Shown: piece after piece, positions 1 to 5,961 of the stretch
Layout: each line of letters starts with the position of its first letter
Position numbering within the stretch: position 1 is the first letter of the stretch
Made by a program: the position numbers and the translations under genes
The notes under the pieces: model-generated
The model's database searches: none
What the model was told of the DNA's origin: nothing
What the model saw: only the letters and a program-made list of their open reading frames with translations
Source of the DNA: an uncultured Gammaproteobacteria bacterium
Lineage (GTDB): Bacteria > Pseudomonadota > Gammaproteobacteria > GCA-002705445 > GCA-002716945
Direction of reading: 5' to 3'
NCBI GenBank assembly: GCA_913043035.1
Contig: CAJWMM010000040.1
Coordinates: 1-5,961 of the forward strand
DNA: 5,961 nt

Positions 1-1277
1 ACTTTGACAGATATGTAATCAGCTTGTTCTTTTGTCAACTTCGTTAATTTCACACCTAACTTATCAAGGTGAAGCCTTGCGACTTTCTCATCTAAATGCT
101 TAGGAAGTACATAAACTTTATTTTCATATGATTTATGATTTTTCCAAAGTTCTATCTGCGCCATTACTTGATTAGTAAAAGAGCAAGACATTACGAAGCT
201 AGGATGACCAGTTGCACAACCTAAATTTACCAATCTACCTTCCGCTAACAAAATAATTTTTTTGCCATCTGGAAATATTATTTGATCAACTTGTGGTTTA
301 ACATTTTCCCATTCATATTTTTTAAGGCTAGCGACATCTATCTCATTATCAAAATGACCAATGTTACACACAATGGCACCATTTTTCATTTTCTCCATAT
401 GACCATGATTTATAACATTAAGATTACCTGTTGCAGAAACAAAAATATCAATTTCATGTACATGATCATTGATATCTACTACTTTGTAACCTTCCATTGA
501 TGCTTGTAGAGCACATATAGGATCTACTTCACTAATTAATACATTTGCGCCTAGCCCTCTAAGAGATCCAGCAGACCCTTTGCCAACATCTCCATATCCA
601 CATACAATGGCGAGTTTTCCCGCTATCATGGTATCTGTAGCTCTTTTAATTGCATCGACTAGCGATTCTCGACATCCGTATAGGTTATCAAATTTAGACT
701 TAGTAACCGAATCGTTGACATTCATTGCGGGTATTTTAAGAGAACTGTCTTTTTCCATCTCATAAAGACGATGAACTCCAGTAGTTGTCTCCTCTGAGAC
801 GCCAACGACATCTTTCAAGAGCTCAGGATATTGTTTGTGCATTAAAGCTGTTAAGTCCCCGCCATCATCTAATAGAAGGTTAGGCTTCCAATCGGTGTTA
901 CCAGTGATAGTTTGCTTTATACACCACTCATATTCCTCTTCGGTCTCACCCTTCCAAGCGAAAACAGGAATATTTTGATCAGCAATAGCTGCTGCCGCAT
1001 GATCTTGTGTTGAAAATATATTGCAAGACGACCATCTCACGCTTGCACCTAAATCTACTAGTGTTTCTATTAGAACAGCTGTTTGAATGGTCATGTGAAG
1101 ACACCCTATTATGTTCGTCCCTTCTAAAGGTTTCTGATCTTTGTATTCCTCTCTGATCGCCATGAGACCTGGCATTTCAGTCTCAGCAATCTTAATTTCC
1201 TTTCTTCCAAACTCAGCAAGTGAGATATCTGCGACTTTGAAGTCGTTTCCTATTTTTTTAACCTTATCTGTTTTCAT
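1..1277 (-). CDS. ahcY: Adenosylhomocysteinase (S-adenosyl-L-homocysteine hydrolase), 3' end cut by window edge
   Basis: This NAD-dependent cytosolic enzyme reversibly splits S-adenosylhomocysteine into adenosine and homocysteine, removing the inhibitory product of methyltransferases. The reading frame is open from ATG at 1277-1275 to the window edge: 425 codons plus two bases. Family motifs appear in order: GCLHMT (58-63, His61), the WSSCNIFSTQDHA block (82-94), LDDGGD (136-141, Asp138), EETTTGVH (162-169, Glu163), NDSVTKSKFDN (188-198, Lys193, Asp197, Asn198), GCRES (Cys202), the NAD-binding GYGDVGKG (227-234), GHFDNEID (307-314, His308) and LAEGRLVNLGCATGHPS (344-360). Only about 11 residues, including the usual C-terminal DHYRY-type tail that reaches the neighbouring subunit's NAD, should lie outside. 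It lacks the extra internal segments of many proteobacterial homologues and resembles the human-type short form. It follows metK by 14 bases behind a good Shine-Dalgarno. Function is confident. Confidence 0.97.
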   Translation of the reverse strand, partial: MKTDKVKKIGNDFKVADISLAEFGRKEIKIAETEMPGLMAIREEYKDQKPLEGTNIIGCLHMTIQTAVLIETLVDLGASVRWSSCNIFSTQDHAAAAIADQNIPVFAWKGETEEEYEWCIKQTITGNTDWKPNLLLDDGGDLTALMHKQYPELLKDVVGVSEETTTGVHRLYEMEKDSSLKIPAMNVNDSVTKSKFDNLYGCRESLVDAIKRATDTMIAGKLAIVCGYGDVGKGSAGSLRGLGANVLISEVDPICALQASMEGYKVVDINDHVHEIDIFVSATGNLNVINHGHMEKMKNGAIVCNIGHFDNEIDVASLKKYEWENVKPQVDQIIFPDGKKIILLAEGRLVNLGCATGHPSFVMSCSFTNQVMAQIELWKNHKSYENKVYVLPKHLDEKVARLHLDKLGVKLTKLTKEQADYISVK

Positions 1278-1286
1278 AATTTACTA

Positions 1287-1291
1287 TCCTT
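1287..1291 (-). promoter_or_regulatory. Ribosome binding site of ahcY
   Basis: On the minus strand AAGGA lies nine bases before the ATG at 1277, immediately after the metK stop codon (TAA, 1294-1292). It is the clearest Shine-Dalgarno in the window, supports the chosen ahcY start, and implies ahcY is translated from a metK-ahcY transcript. No riboswitch or promoter can fit in the 14-base gap. Confidence 0.8.
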
Positions 1292-2461
1292 TTATGACAA
1301 TTTTCTTATTATATCAACCTTATCAGTCTCTTCCCATGTGAAATTTGCCCCTGTTCGCCCAAAATGACCAAAAGCAGCTGTGGACTGATACTTCACATCT
1401 AATAAATTTAGAGAATTGATTATACCATGTGGCGTTAAATCAAAAACCTCTTTAATAATGCTGGAAATCTTTTCGTCACTTACATTACCTGTCCCAAAAG
1501 TATCAACAGATATTGATGTTGGTTTCTCTACACCAATGGCATATGAAATTTGGATTTCACATCTATTGGCTAGTTCTGCAGCGACAAGATTCTTTGCGAC
1601 ATATCTAGCCATATAGGCTGCCGATCTATCAACCTTAGATGGGTCTTTTCCAGAGAATGCTCCGCCACCATGTCTAGCCATCCCACCATAAGTATCAACA
1701 ATGATTTTTCTCCCAGTCAAACCACAGTCACCCAATGGACCGCCAACAACAAACTTTCCTGTTGGATTTATGTGTATCTTACAGTCATTTGTCATAAATT
1801 CTCCAGGTATAACTTTATCAATAATTTCTTTTTTAGCGTAATGTCGTATTTCATCCAATGTAACTGACTCTTTGTGTTGAACTGATAATACAATTGTATC
1901 AATTTGTATGGGTACATCGTTTTCATAAAGAAATGTCACTTGGCTTTTTGCATCAGGTCTCATCCAATCTATAACACCTGACTTAAGAATTTCGGTCTGT
2001 TTCTCAACAATTCTATGAGAATAATAAATAGGAGCTGGCATGAGTGAGTCTGTTTCATCAGATGCATACCCAAACATTAAACCCTGATCACCTGCACCTT
2101 GATCTTCCTCATTATTTTTATCTACACCTATTTTAATATCTGGGGATTGTTTATTTATAATCTTTATAATCTCACACTTTTGACCATTAAACCCTAGAGT
2201 ATTTGAGTTGTATCCTATGTCACAAATTGTTTTCCTCAATTTGTCATCAAAATCTAATTCGTTTTCAGTTGTAATTTCGCCTGCGACAACAATTGATCCT
2301 GGTTTATCTATCTCGCCTTTTGCAAGTACTTCACATGCTACTCTAGATTTTTTATCGTTAGCTAGGACATAATCGAGCACTGTGTCAGATAGTTGATCAC
2401 ATAGTTTATCTGGATGACCTGGTGAAACGCTCTCAGATGTAAATAAGTAGTTTTTTGTCAT
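1292..2461 (-). CDS. metK: S-adenosylmethionine synthase (methionine adenosyltransferase)
   Basis: It makes S-adenosylmethionine from methionine and ATP, releasing phosphate and pyrophosphate; the family works as a cytosolic homotetramer needing Mg2+ and K+. The protein is 389 residues, close to the E. coli length of 384. Visible motifs are FTSESVSPGHPDK (7-19, ATP-site His16 and metal-binding Asp18), ACE (Glu44) and GEITT (Glu62), KQSPDI (104-109, methionine-site Gln105), the signature GAGDQG (122-127), RPDAKSQV (168-175), GDCGLTGRK (244-252) and the glycine-rich phosphate loop GGGAFSGKDPSKVDRS (265-280, Lys272, Lys276, Asp278). The start is ATG at 2461-2459: the frame extends to a TTG at 2488, but the nine added residues have no family counterpart and the native N-terminus fits MTKNYLFTSES. 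Odd points are five extra residues between Glu44 and Glu62 and Pro14 where Glu is usual. No Shine-Dalgarno is visible. ahcY follows 14 bases downstream. Confidence 0.98.
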   Translation of the reverse strand: MTKNYLFTSESVSPGHPDKLCDQLSDTVLDYVLANDKKSRVACEVLAKGEIDKPGSIVVAGEITTENELDFDDKLRKTICDIGYNSNTLGFNGQKCEIIKIINKQSPDIKIGVDKNNEEDQGAGDQGLMFGYASDETDSLMPAPIYYSHRIVEKQTEILKSGVIDWMRPDAKSQVTFLYENDVPIQIDTIVLSVQHKESVTLDEIRHYAKKEIIDKVIPGEFMTNDCKIHINPTGKFVVGGPLGDCGLTGRKIIVDTYGGMARHGGGAFSGKDPSKVDRSAAYMARYVAKNLVAAELANRCEIQISYAIGVEKPTSISVDTFGTGNVSDEKISSIIKEVFDLTPHGIINSLNLLDVKYQSTAAFGHFGRTGANFTWEETDKVDIIRKLS

Positions 2462-2476
2462 AATAAAGATTGACCA

Positions 2477-2505
2477 AATATACCACAAAAAACATGTGAA
2501 TTTAA
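2477..2505 (-). promoter_or_regulatory. Candidate promoter for metK-ahcY (extended -10 type)
   Basis: In the 51-base gap between dnaG and metK, the minus strand reads TGGTATATT (2485-2477), which matches an extended -10 (TGn plus TATAAT-like). A weak -35-like TTAAAT sits at 2505-2500 with a 17-base spacer. Transcription from here would begin only about eight bases before the metK ATG, giving a very short leader, which agrees with the absence of a Shine-Dalgarno. In AT-rich DNA such matches arise easily by chance, so this is a suggestion only; metK may simply be read through from dnaG. Confidence 0.25.
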
Positions 2506-2512
2506 GATGAAT

Positions 2513-4210
2513 TTATTTTTTATAGTTTTTAAGAATCTCTTTCTCAGAATCTGAAAGTGTCTCACTATTAGTATATTTACTAAGGATGTCTCTATATTCT
2601 TGATCCTTTATATTTCTACTTTCTTGTGAAATTATGCTTTCTATGGTTTTCTTTGCTTGTTCATAATCATCTTCAACTATACTTGAATTAATTGCTCGTA
2701 AATACTCTCCCTTAATCTTCTCATCAGCATCTAGGAATCTATTTAAATTATATCCCGTGCTTGTTTTGAAAGATTTAGCAAGTTCAAGCATATCCAGGAA
2801 AAATTTATTTGCATTAATATTCTTTAGTCCTTCATAATAGTCATCGATGCCAGAAGGATAATGAAAGATCATATTTAGAAGCAGTCTTTCCGAGGGGGTA
2901 ATTATTATTTCAGTTAGGGAGTCTTGTGTAATTTTTGCCTGATTATTTTCTGTTTCAACATAAAAGTATTTTTTATCAAGACTTGTAATTTTTTCAATCT
3001 TATCTAGCATCAGTTTCTTAAATACACCACTTGGAATTTTTTTAACATGAGGAATGATTTCGCTAACAAATCTGGACGCATCTTCAGGACTATCTAGGTT
3101 CAAGTGTTCTCGGATTCTACTAATTAAAAACTCTGACAGCCTCATTGTATTATTAAGATTATTCTTTAATTTTTGTGGGTCACTTCGCGCTAATTGATCC
3201 GGATCAAGTCCATCACTAAGGAAGCAAAAGCTTATTCTTAAATCATCAGTGTAACCTTCTAGACAATTCTGAAGAGCTTTCCATGCCGCTTCATGTCCAG
3301 CTTTGTCTCCATCAAAACAAAAAGTTATATTTTTAGAATATCTCTTAAGTTTTTGTAAGTGCAGTTTTGTAAAAGCAGTCCCAAGTGATGCCACAGAATT
3401 TTGAAAGTTATTATTATACAACGAAATAACATCTGTATATCCTTCAACGATAATGACATTATTTAGTTTATTAATTTGTTTAGCAGACTCATATAAACCA
3501 TATAACTCTGAACTTTTATAAAAAAGTTTTGATTCAGGGGAATTAATATATTTAGCTTTTTCATTTTTATCAAGTGCTCGACCACCGAATGCTATTGTCT
3601 TACCAGTTGTATTCTTAATTGGAAACATAATTCTATTTCTGAAACGATCATAAACCTTTTCATTAGATTTTATTAATAACCCGAGTTCTAAACCACTATT
3701 AATAGATTGACTTTTTTCAAGAAAATTTTTTAGACTGTCCCAAGATTCAGATGCATAACCAATTTCAAATTTATCAATCATCTTTTCATCAAATCCTCTA
3801 GATGCAAGATATTGTTTTGCCATATCATTTTTTTCAAGACACTTTTTGAAGTAATTTTTTACTTGATCATTTATATTAAATAAATTTACAAAATCACTAT
3901 TCTCTTTGTTAAGCGTCTTAGGGATCTCTACATTTGCGATTGAGGCTAATTTTTCTATTGCATCCATGAAAGTCAATCCATGCGCTTCTCTAAGATATTT
4001 AATTGCATCACCGGATGCTCCACATCCAAAACAATGATAAAACTGTTTAGTTTGTGAAACGTTAAATGAAGGAGTATTCTCGGAGTGAAAAGGGCACAAG
4101 CCTTTAAAATTTGCTCCACCTTTTTTAAGCTCGACATCGTTACTGATTAATTCTACTATATCAATCCTTGACAATAAATCATCAATAAACTTTCTATCTA
4201 AACTTGGCAT
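2513..4210 (-). CDS. dnaG: DNA primase
   Basis: This RNA polymerase makes the short primers for Okazaki fragments and leading-strand start at the replication fork, recruited by the DnaB helicase. The 565-residue protein is slightly shorter than the E. coli one (581). Its N-terminal CHC2 zinc-binding domain (about 1-100) has all four ligands: Cys39, His42, Cys60 and Cys63. The catalytic core (about 110-425) shows the basic RFRNRIMFPI motif (189-198) and GKTIAFGGRAL (203-213). Its Toprim centre has EGYTD (256-260, Glu256 and Asp260), DGDKAG (300-305, Asp300 and Asp302) and DPD (336-338), matching the metal-binding acids of E. coli DnaG. The C-terminal part (about 435-565) is helical, charged and poorly conserved, as expected for the DnaB-binding domain. 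ATG at 4210 is one base after the gltB stop and no Shine-Dalgarno is visible, so translational coupling to gltB is likely. The usual neighbours rpsU and rpoD are absent from this window. Confidence 0.98.
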   Translation of the reverse strand: MPSLDRKFIDDLLSRIDIVELISNDVELKKGGANFKGLCPFHSENTPSFNVSQTKQFYHCFGCGASGDAIKYLREAHGLTFMDAIEKLASIANVEIPKTLNKENSDFVNLFNINDQVKNYFKKCLEKNDMAKQYLASRGFDEKMIDKFEIGYASESWDSLKNFLEKSQSINSGLELGLLIKSNEKVYDRFRNRIMFPIKNTTGKTIAFGGRALDKNEKAKYINSPESKLFYKSSELYGLYESAKQINKLNNVIIVEGYTDVISLYNNNFQNSVASLGTAFTKLHLQKLKRYSKNITFCFDGDKAGHEAAWKALQNCLEGYTDDLRISFCFLSDGLDPDQLARSDPQKLKNNLNNTMRLSEFLISRIREHLNLDSPEDASRFVSEIIPHVKKIPSGVFKKLMLDKIEKITSLDKKYFYVETENNQAKITQDSLTEIIITPSERLLLNMIFHYPSGIDDYYEGLKNINANKFFLDMLELAKSFKTSTGYNLNRFLDADEKIKGEYLRAINSSIVEDDYEQAKKTIESIISQESRNIKDQEYRDILSKYTNSETLSDSEKEILKNYKK

Positions 4211-4211
4211 T

Positions 4212-5961
4212 TTAAGCAGCTGAAGTTATCTGTGATAAGAGTTCATCAAAGTTAGAGGAGATAGGCTTGACGACAATAAAATGTTTTACTTCTTTATCAA
4301 AATTATCTAATATTTTCTTACATTTTAGACTTTTAGTTAACTTAAAATGTTTTTCCAGTAGTGATCTTAAATATTCTTTATGTTTATTTAGACTTTTCTT
4401 ATTGAGAGAGTTATGGTCTACCGATTGAGTGTTTGCATTTTTATCAAATTGTTTTTCTTTATCATAAATGAATGCTAGACCACCCGTCATACCTGCTCCA
4501 AAGTTACTTCCTGTTTCTCCCAATACTACGATTGTTCCACCAGTCATGTACTCGCAGGCATGATGACCTGTCCCTTCTACCACAGATGTACAACCAGAAT
4601 TTCTCACGGCAAACCTTTCACCTGCTATACCATTTGCAAATAAGTATCCACCTGTAGCTCCATAGAGACACGTATTTCCAATTATTACCATTCTATCTGC
4701 TTTGTTGGCAAGTTTCTCTGGAGTTGATATGGATATTTCTCCTCCTGCCATGCCTTTACCAACATAGTCGTTCGCATCACCAGTTAACTGAATGTTTAAG
4801 CCATCCGCATTCCACGCTCCTAAGCTTTGTCCAGCTGTTCCATTAAGTCGTAAAGTTATTGGATTTTTTTTCAAACCATAGTTACCATAGAGCTTTGCTA
4901 TTTCACCGGACAGTGATGCCCCAACACTTCGATTATAATTTTTTATTTCATAATTAAGAGTTTTACGTTTTTTAGACTTTATGTGTGGCATAGCCTCTTT
5001 CAATATTTGTTTTGATAACCATGCATCATCAAATGGTTCATTATTTTTTGTTGAACAATAAGGAGTAGATTTACTCTTAACTTTATACACCAATTTATCT
5101 AAATTCATTTTACCATGTCGAACTGATGTACCACTGGTTTGTTCTAAAAGCTCTGTTCTTCCTATAATGTCCTCTAATCTAGAATATCCAAGTTTAGCGA
5201 GTATCTCTCTAACATCTTGAGCTACGAAATTTAAATAATTAACGACTCTTTCAGGGCTTCCGCTAAAGTGTTTCATTCTTAATATTTTGTTTTGAGTGGC
5301 AACTCCAGTTGCACAATTATTGAGATGACATATTCGTAAATATTTACAGCCCAAAGCTACCATAACTGAAGTACCAAAACCAAAACTCTCTGCGCCAAGT
5401 ATAGCTCCTTTAATTACGTCAAGACCTGTTTTCAGACCCCCGTCAGTTTGAAGCCTAACTTTATGTCTTAAATTATTCATCATAAGCGTTTGATGAGTTT
5501 CAGCAACACCTAGTTCCCAAGGGCTACCTGCGTATTTTACCGATGTAAGTGGACTAGCTCCTGTTCCACCATCATATCCAGATATAGTTATTAGATCCGC
5601 ATATGCTTTTGTAACCCCAGCAGCTATTGTTCCTACTCCTGCTTGTGAAACAAGCTTCACGGATATAAGTGCTTTGTTATTAACTTGCTTTAGATCGAAA
5701 ATTAATTGTGCTAAATCTTCAATCGAATAAATATCATGATGAGGTGGTGGTGATATTAGTGTTACACCTGGAACAGAAAACCTTAACTCAGCAATCATGT
5801 TATTTACTTTGTGACCTGGTAATTGACCACCCTCGCCTGGTTTTGCGCCTTGAGCAATTTTAATCTGAATAACCTCTGCATTCACTAGATAATGAGGAGT
5901 GACTCCAAATCTTCCAGAGGCAACCTGTTTAATTTTAGAGGATTTGTTAGTGTTATATCTA
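4212..5961 (-). CDS. gltB: Glutamate synthase large (alpha) subunit, C-terminal part; start lies beyond the right edge
   Basis: GOGAT turns 2-oxoglutarate plus glutamine-derived ammonia into glutamate. This subunit carries amidotransferase and synthase sites; the small subunit GltD supplies electrons from NADPH. The frame is open from the right edge (first full codon at 5960) for 582 codons to TAA at 4214-4212, roughly the last 40% of a ~1,500-residue protein. Visible are ASGRFGVTP and the GAKPGEGGQLPG loop (38-49), the FMN-domain motif GYDGGTGASP (128-137), and cysteines 205, 211 and 216 in the CX5CX4C [3Fe-4S] pattern (5348-5313). The GXGXG beta-helix domain follows (about 355-505), with GTAGQS, GDANDYVGKGMAGG and later glycine repeats, then a basic helical tail ending in the normal family manner. 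A GTG at 5885 is an internal valine, not a start. The N-terminal Gln-amidotransferase half is outside. dnaG follows after one base, where gltD might be expected. Confidence 0.97.
   Translation of the reverse strand, partial: RYNTNKSSKIKQVASGRFGVTPHYLVNAEVIQIKIAQGAKPGEGGQLPGHKVNNMIAELRFSVPGVTLISPPPHHDIYSIEDLAQLIFDLKQVNNKALISVKLVSQAGVGTIAAGVTKAYADLITISGYDGGTGASPLTSVKYAGSPWELGVAETHQTLMMNNLRHKVRLQTDGGLKTGLDVIKGAILGAESFGFGTSVMVALGCKYLRICHLNNCATGVATQNKILRMKHFSGSPERVVNYLNFVAQDVREILAKLGYSRLEDIIGRTELLEQTSGTSVRHGKMNLDKLVYKVKSKSTPYCSTKNNEPFDDAWLSKQILKEAMPHIKSKKRKTLNYEIKNYNRSVGASLSGEIAKLYGNYGLKKNPITLRLNGTAGQSLGAWNADGLNIQLTGDANDYVGKGMAGGEISISTPEKLANKADRMVIIGNTCLYGATGGYLFANGIAGERFAVRNSGCTSVVEGTGHHACEYMTGGTIVVLGETGSNFGAGMTGGLAFIYDKEKQFDKNANTQSVDHNSLNKKSLNKHKEYLRSLLEKHFKLTKSLKCKKILDNFDKEVKHFIVVKPISSNFDELLSQITSAA

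Noticed and set aside
282..1867. Short plus-strand open frames (for example 282-500, 580-765, 1141-1341, 1416-1616, 1670-1867)
   Set aside because: They lie antisense within ahcY and metK, have no recognisable protein features or start signals, and look like shadows of the real genes.
2462..2488. Upstream TTG start extending MetK by nine residues
   Set aside because: The added residues (MWYIWSIFI) have no counterpart in the family, the region has no Shine-Dalgarno, and the ATG at 2461 gives the normal MetK N-terminus.
2484..2498. Small CACA...TGTG inverted repeat between dnaG and metK as a terminator or operator
   Set aside because: A four-base stem with a seven-base loop is too weak, and no U-run follows it in the direction of transcription.
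4320..4350. Inverted repeat acatttta/taaaatgt with a 15-base loop and a following T run on the plus strand
   Set aside because: It is purely AT-type apart from one pair, lies inside the gltB coding sequence, has no plus-strand gene to terminate, and an 8-base repeat of this kind is expected by chance in 6 kb of AT-rich DNA.
4472..4657. Plus-strand open frame opposite gltB
   Set aside because: It is antisense to the conserved GXGXG domain; its composition reflects the reverse of the glycine-rich coding and there is no ribosome binding site.
5883..5885. GTG as the start of a separate 557-residue protein
   Set aside because: The frame stays open to the right edge with typical GltB sequence (ASGRFGVTPHYLV) before it; the GTG is an internal valine.

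Overview
The window is a compact, co-directional stretch of bacterial chromosome, with everything coded on the minus strand. Reading along that strand from the right edge, the order is gltB (3' part only), dnaG (complete), metK (complete) and ahcY (missing only its last few codons at the left edge). The gaps are 1, 51 and 14 bases, so almost the whole window is protein-coding. There are no RNA genes, mobile elements, CRISPR arrays or long non-coding stretches.

The DNA is AT-rich (about one-third G+C by eye) and the coding regions are tightly packed. MetK and DnaG resemble gammaproteobacterial versions. This suggests a low-GC, genome-streamlined gammaproteobacterium, perhaps a marine lineage such as SAR86. 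That placement is inference from remembered family sequences, not a phylogenetic result.

Right part (4212-5961): the C-terminal ~582 residues of the glutamate synthase large subunit, with the FMN/[3Fe-4S] synthase domain and the closing GXGXG beta-helix domain. Middle (2513-4210): a full replicative primase whose ATG lies one base after the gltB stop, so the two are very probably co-transcribed and translationally coupled. Left (1-2461): metK and ahcY, which make S-adenosylmethionine and clear its methylation by-product S-adenosylhomocysteine, two steps of the activated methyl cycle. The only gap of any size (2462-2512, between dnaG and metK) holds a weak candidate extended -10 promoter and no recognisable SAM riboswitch.

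I see no novel defence, mobile or regulatory system. The points worth a second look are the placement of primase in a metabolic gene string away from rpsU/rpoD, the lack of gltD directly after gltB, a five-residue insertion plus an altered ATP-site motif in MetK, and an AhcY of the short, eukaryote-like form.
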